Assembly: GCA_033297205.1 (NCBI GenBank)
Contig: MU859162.1
Span: 1 to 64,000 of the forward strand
Direction of reading: 5' to 3'
Source: Pseudoneurospora amorphoporcata
Lineage: Eukaryota > Ascomycota > Sordariomycetes > Sordariales > Sordariaceae
DNA: 64,000 bases
A program made the translations under genes and the position numbers. Every line of letters starts with the position of its first letter. Position 1 is the first letter of the stretch. Positions 22,347-35,000 of the stretch are shown piece after piece. The notes beneath the pieces are model-generated. The model had not been told where the DNA came from and did no database searches. It saw only the letters and a list, made by a program, of their open reading frames with translations.

Positions 22347-23652
22347 CTACATCTCAACAGTTCTTGCACGTTCAAACTTACTAGCATCGATCTGCTGCAC
22401 CTGCGGCAGCGCTAACCGGACCTTGTTCCTATACAACGCCGGCGCCCTGAGCTGCAACGGGTTCCCCTCAAAGTACACCGTCGTCAGGTTCTTCTTCTCC
22501 TTCAGTTCTCGCTCCACCTCAGCGAAGTCGCCGACCATGTTATAGCTCGCCCACAACTCCTCCAGCTCCGCGAGGGGGCCGATACCCTTTAGACTGGCAA
22601 TCTTGTTGTTGGAAATGTCCAGCACCCGCAGCTTGGTGTTGTGCTCCAGTCCTTCGAGCGACTCGAGCGCGTTGTGCGAGATGTACAGTTCCTCGAGCTG
22701 GGGCACCTCGCGCAAGGGCGAGAGGTCACGGATTCGGTTCGACTGGATGCTGAGCAGACGCAGCTTGGGAAGACCGCCGAGGCCGGTGAGTTCGGTGATC
22801 TTGTTCTTGGCCACCCAGAGCTCTTCGAGGTTCTTGAGCGAGTCGAGGTTCTGCAGTTCGCGGATGCGGTTCGAGCCTAGTTCAAGGTTGCGCAGCTTGT
22901 CGAGCCCTTCCAACCCTTCGATGCGGCTGATCTTGTTTGAAACAAAGAAGAGATCCGTCAAGTTGGTCAGGTGATTGATGTGCTTGATGTGCTTGATCTT
23001 GTTGAAGCTGAGATCCAGGCTGGTCAGATTCGTGAGGTCGGTCAGCCCGCGGTCGATGTGCGAAATCAGGTTGTCATAAAGATCGAGATCCTGGAGGGTC
23101 TCAGCGACGCCGTCGAGGCCTTCGATGTCTTGGATTAGATTTTGGCGAAGGCAAATGCGGGCAACTTGTTTGAAGCGCTCAAGACGCAATGCCGAGATGG
23201 ACTGAATGCGGGAGTGGGTGCAAATAATCTCGTCGGTGTCTAGGGGCTCGTTGTCGAGAAGATCTGTAGACCAAACGAACCGGTCATGGTTAGCCAAAGG
23301 TTCATTGCCACTGGTTTCTTTTCAACTGTCTTTCAGACGCGCGCGAAAATGCCAGTGTCTGTGTTTGAGCGCTCTCGAGATGCTTGCCTTCATCCGCCGC
23401 GACCTCTTCGCCGGGAACAACGTTGTCTTCGTCCGAGTATTCCGGATCCGATAAGGCCTCGGGATTTGCGAGAACAGCACTCTTTGGCACCCGCAGCTTC
23501 CCGTCCCAGCCTTTACTATCTCTGAGAGCGGGACTCCCTGCTTCACCCTCGTGTCGTGGTGAAGGATGATCGTCGACCAGCTCGATACCTCTATGGTGAC
23601 CGGGCGAATGGTGACCCGGGGTCTTGCTTCCTTCTTCAATAGGAGCCGGCAT
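22347..23652 (-). CDS. sds22: Sds22, leucine-rich-repeat regulator of protein phosphatase 1
   Basis: Sds22 binds the PP1 catalytic subunit and directs its mitotic and nuclear work. Two exons, 23652-23388 and 23263-22347, give 393 residues. The first ~90 residues are acidic and probably disordered (HHSPGHHRGIELVDDH). From about residue 125 a continuous run of about 22-residue SDS22-type leucine-rich repeats follows (LQDLDLYDNLI, LTSLDLSFNKI, LRNLELGSNRI, LRLLSIQSNRI, LRVLDISNNKI). An LRR cap (NPLQ) and a C-terminal helix end the protein. The exons join in phase to read ADEDLLDNEPLDTDEI only if the intron begins with GC (GAAG then GCAAGC) and ends CTACAG, with GCTAAC as branch site. It would therefore be a GC-AG intron. 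The identity is clear. Confidence 0.93.
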
Positions 23653-24803
23653 GGTTGTGGTATTATTTGGGAGGTGGTGTAGTTGGTATCTGCTCTCGGA
23701 TGTTGCGCAAAGCGGGGGAACAGTCGCAGTCGTGTTGAGAAGAGTCCAAAGGTAGAAAAATAAATAAACCGAACACGCGGATTGATTTGTCACAGGACTC
23801 GAGCCAGGGTCGATCAGTTAATGGCGCAGTCGGAAGTGGCGGCGCGGTGGTATGCGATGGTGGGTAGTATTTGTTGAAGAGGTGCAGTGACTGATCATTT
23901 ATAAGATGTGGAAGTTGGAGAATCTCCAAACGTTTTTTTCCTGATGGAAAATCAAACGAATGGAAGTCGCATCTACAGAAAGGAGGGGCCGCTTCCTCAT
24001 GGCCCGAACATCGTCATGGCCATGGGCCAATTCCAGCCACCCGCTGGGGTGTCCCGTCATGCGCTAGTCCCCTTGGTTGGTCCCCTGAGGCGGACAAATG
24101 CGGGGATCGCATTCAGTGGGTGCACCGTGCAACGCCTGCCTCGTTGAGATTGGGCAGACCGGAAAGGGTTGGCCGTACAGGGGTCCTGTTAGTGCAGAAG
24201 CTCTTAATGGGAAGGGCATCCTCCCGAAGCTGTCCACCGGCAATCATCATCATCATCAACGATTTTCGGCTGGAGGATCAAAACCTCAACCGACGTTACT
24301 TATCCACCCGCAAAATCAGCGATGTTCGCTATTATCACTGTTCCAATCTAATGTCTTTGGATCACATTGGTCTTTCTTCAAAAGGGACTCCCAACATTGA
24401 ACCACAGAATCTAGAAGGTTGAAAACAAGCCTCGGAAGGCCTGGAACCACTCATTCGAACAAATCACATTCTTCTGTGCCGCCTCTCAGGCTCATACGGT
24501 ACATTATCGAGGATTTCGGACGAATTACAGCCCGTCAAACGTCGGGTTGTCTGAACTCGCTTCACTGTTTGGAACTCCTGCCGACTCAAGTGCGCCACAA
24601 ACCTGGCCAACAATCTCCGACTCGCGAGAGACAGCCTTTGAGGTTGTGGAGGCGCGTGCATGTGCAGAACACCTCGCAGGAGACTTCAAGGGCAATCGAC
24701 AAGTGGCAGTTGAACACGGGATTAAGCAATGGAAACGAGCTGCGTGAAATCCTGCAGATTACTCGGATGAGACAAGTGTTATTGTCTCACAGATTTTCCC
24801 CCA
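23653..24803. other. Divergent promoter region, Sds22 / ABHD hydrolase
   Basis: A shared upstream region of about 1.15 kb between two genes that point apart. Short rightward frames near 24419-24886 overlap the hydrolase start in other frames and look like leader sequence, not genes. Confidence 0.45.
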
Positions 24804-26113
24804 ATGGCCTCTCGCTGTCTCGTGTCCGCCTCAAGGGCTCGGCTGGGACGACTTCGTCCGGCATCTTCACTTCCGAGCTGTCGTAAGGGTAGCACCTACA
24901 TCGGAAGCTCACGCCTTGAGGTGACCGCTGTCAGGACATTGATTGTTCCCCTGGCAGGCAAGCCATGCACGTTTTCCGTTGCTGGTAACAGCCGCCATGC
25001 GAGATCCATTCACATCCCGACGGTGCTGATGCCCCCAGTTCTGTTCGTGGGGCTACTGGTGGCTTTATATGTGTGGAAGTGTATTATGCTGGTTGTGTTC
25101 CAGAACAAGATCATATACATGCCCGGCTTCCCTCCCAATTCACGGTGGGAGCTCATTGACAACTATGCAAACCACTGCGGTGGAATCAAGTGGACGGATG
25201 AAAGGACTCGAGCCGCAGACGGGACGGACCTAGCGATGGCCGTTACAACCGTCCCAATGCAAAAGGGCAAGTCCTCGACAGACAAAAAGGATGCGAAGGC
25301 CCATATATACGTCCTCTACTTTCAAGGTTCGGATTTTCATACCGACGCGTTGTCCCAAATTCAGACGGGAGCTGATATGAATAAACAGGAAACGCCGCGT
25401 CGATACCGCCGCGATTGCCGGATTTGTCATGGGTGCTTCGAAATGTCGGTGACAGTCACAATCCGAATCTGGCACCTTTACAAATAACTTTTGTTTGCCT
25501 GAGTTACAGAGGGTACTGGACGTCCCGGGGCCGACCCTCGGAGGATGGTCTGAGGCTCGATGCTGAAGCGGGTGCGCGTTGGATCTCTCAGTATCATGGC
25601 CAGCTCTATGGATCAGACAGAGAGGCTCCTGTACCCATTCTACTGATTTGGGGACAGAGTATCGGTTGTGGTGTGGCCACCAACCTCGCTGCGACAGGCA
25701 GGATACCAGAAAATGTTCCAGTCCGAGGCTTACTCCTTGAGACTCCGTTCTTGTCGGTCAGGACCATGTTGGAGACACTATACCCTCAAAAGTGGCTCCC
25801 GTACAAGCACCTTTGGCCGTTCTTGCGCAATCATTTGGATAGCTGGACAAACCTGGAAACCATTGCCAGCACGGCAAGGGAAAGGGGACGTCCACCACCA
25901 AATATTTTCATCCTCGAGGCCGAGAGAGACGAGCTAGTTCCCCCAGAACATGCCGAGCGTCTACTCGGTAGATGTCAGGACCTAGGCTTACCAGTTGAAC
26001 GAGTCAAGTCTCCGGCGGCGTTTCACAGCGATGCCATTATGAGGGTTGAAGGAAAAAGGCTGGCTGCCCTTGGCATTGTGCGACTGACAAAGCAAGCGTT
26101 GGATGGCGGCTGA
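24804..26113 (+). CDS. BEM46/ABHD12-13-like alpha/beta hydrolase, membrane-anchored
   Basis: A serine hydrolase of the alpha/beta fold with one N-terminal membrane anchor; the fungal relatives include BEM46, linked to ER and cell polarity. Exons 24804-25326 and 25389-26113 give 415 residues. A basic, possibly mitochondrial or ER-targeting N-terminus precedes the helix VLMPPVLFVGLLVALYVW at about residues 74-92. YMPGFPPNSR and the oxyanion region follow. The nucleophile elbow is GQSIGCG, the acid is probably Asp in ERDELVPPEHA, and the catalytic His is in AFHSDAI. The intron opens GTTCGG and closes AACAG, splitting a Gly codon; its donor is weak but the join restores the domain in frame. The substrate cannot be read from sequence. 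Confidence 0.85.
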
Positions 26114-27545
26114 GACTGCAGGCATCAAGCGCGTAGCGGCTGAAATCCACACCGGTCTAGCGAACGTGGGCCGCACATTGCTCGTCCATGGCCGCGGAAC
26201 TTACCATGGACAAGCATGGCAGCGGCCGAGCCAGAGAGCCAGAGGGAGTGAGCAGTGCCATGAGAGACAGCACACGAAGAGGTCGGCCATTATTACTGTG
26301 AGATGCCATCTAGACGAGGAAGTTTGAGACAGATGTCGTCCTTGCATCACATCACAGAGGCGCAGGGGCTCTGATGCTGGGGTGGTACAAAGGCATTGCC
26401 TGCCGTAGGACACGGATGGTTGCAACAAAAAACTGAGGCTCACGTTTCGGAGCTATCGAGTGGGTGAAAGCCGGAGAATGACGAGAGTCGTCGGCAAGAG
26501 AGTGCGTATTGGCAACTTCGGAGGAGTATGAGCTTGAAGAAGCCGCTTCATGGCTGAATCTGACGGCGAGATTCAGGTAGCTTTCCCTATTGTTCGATGA
26601 TCTCGGTCCATTGCTAGGCATCAGTCGTGCCAAGTCCAATGAAGGCGGCCTTGTGAGCTTGTGAATCGTTGAAAGCCATCATATCGCCTCAGGTACACCG
26701 AAAGAGCTGAGGAAACACCGCAACCTTGGAAGCTACGAGTCAGATTGTCTCGGGCGTAAAACTCCACGCCAATCAACGATGCATTCCAATGTTCTTTCCT
26801 CCCTCCCCCCCCTCAATTGCCGTTTGTATGTGACAGCCACCATCCCACTATCTCGCTCACCACCCCCGGTTTCCTTCTTCGCCCTTGCATATCATCCATG
26901 ATCCAGGAGTCCTATTCCGGCCCATTTTCGACCATGCAAAGGAAAGAGGAGGGAGGCCGACCGATGTCGACCCCCCTGTCAGCGACCTCGAAACGGACTA
27001 GCATGCCATCAGGTGACCTCGTGCGCATATCCCGTTTCCCGCCGAAACCCCTCAAACAGTTAACGCGTCAAATCACGTTTGATGGTGTGGACGATACTGC
27101 AGGTTGTGCCAGCCAAGGCTACCACACCATCTGCTCATCAAGGTTCAAGGTACCACTCAAGACTGATTGGAGCCTAGTTCGCAAACGGAAACGACCAGGC
27201 GTCCGATAATGCGCAGCGCGTTGATATAAGGATGCTTCGCCCATCAATTATTACTGAGCCTCTTCGTCCTGTTTCTGCGTAGGATTCCTGGCTCTCACTC
27301 GGCACTTCGGTGGGTACCTAGATGAGTTTCATCTGCCAGATCACCAGCTTACCGATACGAACAAGTCCGTATTTTGAGTTTTCTCCCCTTCAATCATCAA
27401 GTTCTCCCCCGTGTCTTTTTCGCCAACACATGCCGCCCTGATATCTTCGTACAGATGAAAGCGGTTGCCTGATTGTCACCTTCCGCATCGGAAAACTGCA
27501 CCATTGGAACAAGGAGATAAAGTGATTGATAACCATCGTCTCACA
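26114..27545. other. Intergenic region before the BTB gene
   Basis: About 1.4 kb with no supported gene. It should carry the hydrolase 3' end and the BTB gene promoter and leader. Confidence 0.45.
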
Positions 27546-28746
27546 ATGTCCTCACGACGCCTCGATAACCCCCAAAGCAGGAGTGGTTCTAAGCCACCCA
27601 GACTAGTCAGGTCGAACTCGTCCTTGTCCTTCGCCAAAGAAGCCGGCATCTCCAAGCATCGACATGATTCCCGTCATCGCCGTCCTAATGCGACGACCGT
27701 TCCCGGAACCGTGGCTCGTGCAGAGTACGTTGACTCTTGACTTTTCAAAATAAAACTCACATAGAACTTTCTCTAATACTTGTTTGTGCTCGTACTCAGT
27801 AGCAACCCCAACCCCATCTCCCCCATCGTCACCCTCATAATCGGCCAAGAATCCCGTATCTTCGCCGCCCACGAAAACGTGCTATCCGCTTCCCCGTTCT
27901 TCAAAAATGTCCTTGACACTCAATTTTCCGCTGGCGAACCCAAGCGAATCTTGCTTCCCCAAGAGGAACCCGAGATCTTCTCCTCGGTGCTTGAGTACCT
28001 CTACAAAGGCGACTACCATCCCCGCCTCGTTCACGATAAGAAACTGAACACGTTGGAATTGGAGCAGTTACCAGTAGCATCAGCAAGGAGGAACGGCGGC
28101 GCAGGACGGGAGGTTCCTACCATTTATCATCACTCGGTGGATGGTGAGGTGTTGAAGGATACGGTGATTTACTGTGCGGGGGAGAAATATGGGTTGGAAG
28201 AGCTGAAGAGGATTGCGCTGAGGAAGCAAGGTCTTCGTAAGTTGTTCACTTCGTTTACTTACAAGCTGCCAACATCTCTCCATTTCTCTTTGATCCTGCT
28301 CATTGCTAAACTTGACTGACTTAAAAAATCTGAATGCAATTGCAGAATGCGGAATAATGGCCAGCACCATTCTGACCTCAGCCCGCTACGCCTACGCCAA
28401 CACTCCCGACACGGACTCCAAGCTTCGTGCTCACTACCTCGCGCTCATCATCCGCGGCCGCAACACGTTCAAGTGCAGCGGCACCATGCAGCTGGAGATG
28501 TTTCACGGTGGCAGTGATCTGTTTTTTGACTTGTTTGTGGCGTTGTGTAATCATGTTGATGATCTTTCGGTTGCTTCTTCGTAAGTTGCTCTACCCTGCC
28601 GACCTCTGACCTCTAGCCTCAACGTAAAGGTCGGAGAATGGTGTCTCTAACTGATTCCCGTTAGCAGCACCCAACACGACACACAACAAGATACACAACA
28701 CGATAACCCACAAAGCTCCGGCAAGGAGGATGACTCCCAAGCGTAG
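27546..28746 (+). CDS. BTB/POZ domain protein
   Basis: BTB domains mediate protein pairing and often link substrates to Cullin-3 ubiquitin ligases; fungal proteins of this simple form mostly lack a known role. Exons 27546-27724, 27800-28236, 28346-28580 and 28668-28746 give about 309 residues. The first ~55 residues are basic and Ser/Arg-rich. The BTB core follows: VTLIIGQESRIFAAHENVL, then SPFFKNVLDTQF and VLEYLYKGDYHP. A helical region (CAGEKYGLEELKRIA) and a Gln/Asp-rich tail end the protein. Introns use GTACGT, GTAAGT and GTAAGT donors. The last acceptor is ambiguous by three bases (28665 or 28668), changing the protein by one serine. No second domain is seen. Confidence 0.82.
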
Positions 28747-29119
28747 TTCTTTGCTTTACTTTCTCTTCCCACCTAGGGTTCCCATTTTCACACATCTTCT
28801 GACGGTTTGTGATTTCAAGACGGATGGCCTCTTCATCTCCAAGGTTTATCTGGGCATCTTTTCTGCTACTTGTACATGGTATCACTCGGTTTTCCTCTTT
28901 TCCTTTTTTCTTTATCACATGGCGTTGGGGAGGTTGGGTTTTCGACTACACCACCAAAATTGAGGCTGCAATTTCCCATCCGTTTCCAGCAAGGGCAAAA
29001 GGTATCATGGTATTGATCGACAAGACTGGGTTATGTGGACATCGTATGAATTGGTCTTTGTGGTATTTATGGTATCTGGACAAAACCGGTCTGGTGACCG
29101 GACAAGAATGGAAACAGAA

Positions 29120-29139
29120 TGTGTGTGTGTGTGTGTGTT
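29120..29139. repeat. GT/TG dinucleotide microsatellite
   Basis: About nine GT units in a row in the intergenic region after the BTB gene. Likely length-variable between strains. Confidence 0.9.
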
Positions 29140-29589
29140 TGCCAGGCTTTCACTTCTACGCTCCTTCACGGTTACTGTTACCAGTATTCTATTGATGGGC
29201 TGCCAACATGAAATAGCCCAATATGAATGAGGTGGATGGGCAATACGCGATAGGACAGTGAGGATCTAAATACTTTTCAAAAGATGAATAAACCTCGGAG
29301 ATTTCACTCCTTGATACCCTCCTGTAAACCGGTGCTATATATCAGCAAATATGCAATGTGACTTCTGAAGTCCCTTCTCCTGTTCCGAGAAATTCCAGCC
29401 ATCCTCACACCCATCATGCGCGCGCGACGTGATAGCAGATTACGTGATTTATATGTCTATCTATGGGGTGCATTATCATCTCCCTTCTTTCAGCCCACGA
29501 GGTACAGTTGTTGTTACGAGCCATAGCACTTTCATATGTATATGTATCGACTCGACCCTTTCTTTTTATGCCAGTCAATCGTCATCCCC

Positions 29590-29673
29590 GACTCTTTTGA
29601 CACTTCGATTCCTCTCCTCGTCTTCCTCTCCGACTCTTTTGACACTTCGATTCCTCTCCTCGTCTTCCTCTCC
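29590..29673. repeat. Two tandem copies of a 42-base unit
   Basis: The stretch starting GACTCTTTTGACACTTCG at 29590 is repeated exactly from 29632. The unit is pyrimidine-rich and a multiple of three, but no gene is supported here. It probably lies downstream of, or within, the 3' untranslated region of Yos1. Confidence 0.9.
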
Positions 29674-29769
29674 GATCTTTCGCATTTCTGGCCTGTTTCC
29701 CTGTCTCTCTCCGTCCCCCAGCTTCGGTACCCATACTCTTTTGTGGGGGTGCTGTCCATCAAAGGACGC

Positions 29770-30536
29770 TTAACCAAGCACCAGCTCGTATATTATGATT
29801 AATGTGTTGACGACAATAAGGGGTACTAAACCATATCATCCAAGGGTCAGCTATTGCTTTCTAGTCACCTGGGTATGGTGATCATGTATGCATGTATATA
29901 CGTACTCCTCATCAATGTCCGTACGCTCGCGATCAGGTTCATGATCTTGGCCTGGACGGAGGCATCTGCGCTTTGGCCGAAGGCGGGGTCGTAGGAGGAA
30001 GGGGAGAAGTTAACTATCGAGAAGGAGAGAGAGAAGGTTAGCTGGGATCGAATTTGTGTGATTGGTTGTGCGCTTGGCTGTCTGCTTCTTTTGGGTGTAG
30101 TTGTTGATGATGATGGGGATGGATGGTCGTGGTGGGTGCGGTGGTGCCTCCCCCTTCTCTGTCATCCACAGCGTGTCCGAGCAGTTGATGTTCTCCTGCT
30201 CATCAGCCCCGATCTGTCGTCGTCGGTATACCTGCTGGGGATCCATCCAGTCTTGTCCAGTCCAGCCCATTCAAACCGAACCATCCAGACAGCTTGGAAG
30301 CGCCTGCGCCTGGCGTGCCCTCCCATCCCCTCCATCTGAACTCTTCCCATCCGATTCCTTCCTATCCCAACCCATCACCAAGCAAGCACCACAGCCGCAG
30401 AGCAGCAGAGCAGCAGCGCAACAAAGCAAAGGACATAGGGTGACATACTCCTAGCAAGAAACCTATCCTCAGAGAGGATGGCAATAGCGTTGATCAACAG
30501 GCAGGAGACATAGATGAGGTTTCCGAAGATCAACAT
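29770..30536 (-). CDS. yos1: Yos1-like ER-to-Golgi transport protein (IER3IP1 family)
   Basis: A tiny membrane protein of the early secretory pathway; yeast Yos1 works with Yip1-Yif1 in COPII vesicle transport. Exons 30536-30449, 30013-29906 and 29825-29770 give 83 residues, matching the family (about 80-90). The first helix is at the N-terminus (LIFGNLIYVSCLLINAIAIL), followed by the family motif SEDRFLARI. A short loop (NFSPSSYDPAFGQ) leads to MNLIASVRTLMRIPLIVVN and the second helix, ending IIIYELVLG. Introns are in phase 1 with GTATGT and GTACGT donors and TAG acceptors. The gene is easily missed because no single exon exceeds 36 codons. Confidence 0.9.
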
Positions 30537-31762
30537 CTTGACGGGGTTTGTGGGCGAAGTCGCCGTCGGTTGGTCACGGGTTGTTTCTGATCTCTCGTTG
30601 GCTGCGCGCGCACGCAGTCGGTCGGTCGGTTGTGTGTTAATTTCAGCTCGTACTTCTGAGGCGGCGGGCGGACGGGCGCTCGGGTGGCAGGGCAATTGGC
30701 TGGGGTATTCGATCGATCGATGAATGGCAGTCCTAGCCGGTGGACTTGAATTAGTTCGATTGACGTGTATATTTTCCAAGGGCCTCGTTCGTTCCTGGCC
30801 AGATTGTCGTCGTTTGTATGTAGTGTCGCAGGCGTGCCTATGCCGTGCCAGGAGTGACGGACAAGGAGCTTTGGTTGCAGGCGGGCAACTTGCGCTCAAG
30901 TGGGAGCTGTCATGTCACTGTGGAGCAAGTCTGTCATGAACTCGAGGGTTCCGGGGCAGGCAAGGGGAGGTACGTATTTCCCTCCAATGGATGGCCAATC
31001 AGAGGAGGGGATGAATTGATGTAAGCCCCTTTTCGCAGTGGCTACCCCAGGCCTCACTCTACCACGTCCACTGCAGGAGTGCAGGTACACACACATCACA
31101 ACCATCATCAGGCCTTTTCCAAGTTCAGACAATGGAATGCATTTTTCACGAATTTGGATTGACAAATTGAGAACACCTCTACCTCTTCTCATGCCCCCAC
31201 TCACTAACACTATCTCTTGTACACTACTCGAATAACGATACCTGAAACACTTACTCCTGCTCTTCCCATTTCCAGTTTCCTTCTCAACTTCGAACTCTCT
31301 GTCCTGAAGTGTGATAAGACAAAAGAGAAGAACAATCCCGTCATTCCTAGTTCGAACAGAGCTGCCAATAAGGAAGATATATACTACAAGTTGAACTTTT
31401 TGAACACGCAGAATGCCTATCACAGTACAGGCGCGAACTTGGACAAACTGAAAGGGAAAAAGACAAAATAAACCGAACCAGTCGGAAGTCCCAGTCCGAC
31501 CTTCCTCCATTCCAACTTCCAACTTAGCACTGCACGTCACCTCATCTCAAAACAGATCATCCAAGACTTAAAAGCGATGAACAACAAACAACGAACAGGC
31601 AATATGATGAAGAGGATAATTGGGTATTTACGCTAGTAATAGTAGAGACGAACAACAAAATGGAATAGGTCTTCGAACTGAACGTTTAGGAGAAACGTAA
31701 TAAATCCACTTTGCGCCTATCCTATCCTAACCTAACCCAACCCTTCATGAGCAACAGAGGGG

Positions 31763-31779
31763 AAAAAAAAAAAAAAAAA
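31763..31779. repeat. Oligo-A tract (17)
   Basis: Seventeen consecutive A bases downstream of the adenylate cyclase stop codon. Confidence 0.9.
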
Positions 31780-31827
31780 TATTCCCAAAGGATGTTAGAA
31801 ACAATGCCACCTGATGATATCCAACTA

Positions 31828-31850
31828 GCGATGCGATGCGATGCGATGCG
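31828..31850. repeat. ATGCG pentanucleotide microsatellite
   Basis: About 4.6 copies of ATGCG downstream of the adenylate cyclase gene. Confidence 0.9.
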
Positions 31851-32062
31851 TGATAGTAGGTAGTAGGATGTGCCAAATTTGGACGATGAAAAACAGTTGT
31901 TGAAGTTGGCTGTGACCAAGGCCCCGTGCCGTGTTGTGAATTATGCTATGTAGGTATGTTGTGTAATAGTTAGTTTGATGCAGGAGCGTGTTTATTTCTG
32001 CTTTCCACTTCCTTCTCATACCAGCAGCAAGCGAGCGCATGGTGATACGATTGATTGGTTGA

Positions 32063-35000
32063 TTATTCTTGCTCTGTATCACTTCCATCCAGCGTGTCAG
32101 CGTCACCGCTTGAGTTGTTGTCAGTGGTACCATCGGTGTCAGCTTGGTCCAGAGCTCCGTATTTCGTCTTGTATCGCGCAAGCTCTTCCATCTGTTCCTT
32201 GAGAGTGCTGAGGACATCTTTTATGGGCGCCCGAAGATCGTTCAGCTTAGTGATGGGTCCGCTGCCGATTGCTATGTGACGAACGGCGAGCGAAGTGATG
32301 CATGTCTGTGAATAGAAATGTTAGTCTCTTGATCTGTCGTAAAGGTCTTGTTAGGGTTCAACATACCTCAATCCGGCTGATTTGGTGCTCCATGAAGTTA
32401 AGAAGAAAATGATCCGTAACCTCTCCCGCCCTTTGCTTCATGCGCTCCAATAGCTCGGTCTCTGGTGCCTGAAGTCCGCGGGCATTCGGCTCCTCGAGCG
32501 TGCTGCACAGCATCTCAAGGCGCAACGCAACACGCCACAACCCCCAGATCGTCTCCGGCTCAAACTGTATCTCGCTGGCGGGATCCATAGTAGCCGGCTT
32601 AGGCGCTGCCAGGCCGCCAAGGGACTGCACTGCCGCCGGGTTCTGAGTGCTCTCGGCATGGGCAAGGTGTTGTTCCGTCCTGCCCACAAGAGCGTGAGGG
32701 TACACCGAGTATACGAGCTCAGGATTCTCAAGACCTTTGAGCTTCTTCTCGCCCATGTCCTTGACTTCAAACCCTTGGCTGCTCAGTGCCCGGAGCTCCG
32801 CCCGGATGGCCTTCGCAGCAGGATCATCCTCAAGGTAATCCTCATCAACATCAACCGGCTCCTTGTAGGTTTCAAGGCATCGGTGAATCTCCGTAATGAA
32901 ATCCGACGACACAGTAATCTGTCCACCGTCAGCGACAGCGGAGATACGAGAAGCCTTGTTGACCATAGGTCCATAGTAGTCCATTCGTCTCGTGACCGGA
33001 TCAGGCTCAGCTAGGGGCTCACCCCAGTGAGCACCCATGCGAACTGAGAGACCTCGTGTAATGAGGTTGTTGTTTCGGTCGTAAGTAGGCTGGCAGCTGC
33101 TGTTGCTTAGAACTTCAGGAGGCCAATCCACAGACAACAGCTTCATTTGCACGGCGAAGCACCACAACAAGGCAGACGTAGCCGTGGGGAAAGAAACCAT
33201 GAATGCGTCTCCTTCTGTTTTGACCTCGAACCCACCAATCATCCGCAGCTGGCGACGCATCACATCGTTGTGTAGCTTGATCGCCAACCTCATGGCTTCG
33301 GGATAGTTCTCCCATAGCTGTGTCGAGTTCTTGATATCGGTGAACACGATGGACAGCTGGCCAGTAGGAGCCGGGACTTCCGCATTAAGGCGTATGAGAT
33401 TAGAGTCCAGGGGTCCTTCGGCCCTCACCTTCCTTCTCTTGTTCCCGCTCGGCGGCGCATGACTAGGATCATCTTGCGGCATCGAGAAAGCAGAATTAAA
33501 CTGTCCCTTGAATCGCTGCGCTTGTCGTTGCTTTAGGTTGGCCACGCCAATCATCATGATCAAGAGCTTGTTGGTTGACCCATAGGCTATCGCGAGGTCG
33601 CGAAGCTTCTGAGACGCCTGCATCAAATCGCTGCGACACTCGCGTGCCACATCCACGATCAGTTCTGGCCGAAGATGTTCCCATAACTCCTTGCTGGCAA
33701 TGAGCACTGTCTCATCTTTGTCATCAATGGTATGCTCGGTGATCTCAGGCGCTGCCTGCACTGCTGGTAACAGCTCAGTATAACCGAACGCACGGGACAC
33801 GTTGAGAACATCGTTTAGTCGTCCATTGCGCGAAACCCAGCCTCCAGCATTTCGGATGCGGCTGCGCTCAACTGGATCCGCCGGGTCATGCTTTTTGGTC
33901 AGCATCTTGAAGGAACCGTTGGCTTGGATGAGCATACCCTGTACGTCGCCAACGTTGGCAACGTACAGCTTCAGCTCGCTCAAGTAAGCAACGGTAGCCA
34001 CGCAGCCCGAGTTAAGGTCTTCCTTGGTCAAAATCGTGTGCATGTAATTCCTGCCAGCGTGTGAGTCAAGCCCCCTTTCGTCTGCGTTGTTAGAGAGGCT
34101 CATCAAAAGCTTGTTGACAGACAAGAAAGTACGTCTCAAGGCATCCACCGGAGTCTCGTTCGGCTTCCCTTTGACCTTCTCTAGCTCCAGTATGAACAGT
34201 CTGCTAAACTCTTCATAGAGAAATTTGGCAATCTTCGAACCACCAGTGCTGAGCTCCTTGCCATCGAACAAGGCCACGAGCGTATCAGTTTCCACAGAGC
34301 CCAAGCGAGGTACGACAAGGTCGAAGAGAGACAAGTGCTCGTTTTTGCCCAACGTGTCCGCCATACCGTATGGTAGGTAAGCACCGGCCTTCATTTCGGA
34401 GGTTCTGACACGGCGATCTTCCGTTTGGTCAGGGATGTTGGGCAAAGTATGGGTTACTTCCATCAACCCAAGCACACGAAGATTCGTCAGCTTCGAGAAG
34501 TCTGTATCGGCAAAATCATCGTCTCTGTAGCTCTGAGGTTGACGGTAGTTGTTCTTGATCTCCAGTCGCTTGTTGCCAGAAAGGTTCAAGTACCGCAAAT
34601 CGCGGTTGAAGTTCCAGTTCCAATCGTAGGGCACATTGGTGACGTTGTACTTCAGGTTGTTGCTACTACAATCCAGAACCTGAAGCTTCTTCGCCCTCGA
34701 TATTTCAGCGGGAAGGTTGATAAACTTGTTACCGTTGATGTGCAGAGTCTGTAAGAGGCAGTGCTCCTCAAGGAAGTCCTCTGCAGGTAAACTAGTAAGC
34801 TCATTGCCAGAAAGATACAACTCCACGAGTTGAGGCCATGACCTGATCGTGCCTTGGGGCATGTCGCTCAAATCGTTGCAGGAAAGGTTCAGAAGCCGAA
34901 GTTCAGGAAGGTGTTTGAGCTCCTCGAAGACGTCGTCATCTAGCTGGTTGTCCGCAAGATAAAGGTTCTTCAAGGATCCCGAAAACGTGTGGGTAAATCG

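Larger units (their letters stand above)
28747..29769. other. Convergent 3' region, BTB gene / Yos1
   Basis: No gene is supported. The region contains a GT microsatellite and a 42-base tandem duplication (listed separately) and should hold both 3' untranslated regions. Confidence 0.45.
30537..32062. other. Region between Yos1 and adenylate cyclase
   Basis: No gene is supported. It should contain the Yos1 promoter and the 3' untranslated region of adenylate cyclase. A 17-base A run lies at 31763-31779 and 4-5 copies of ATGCG at 31828-31850. Confidence 0.45.
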
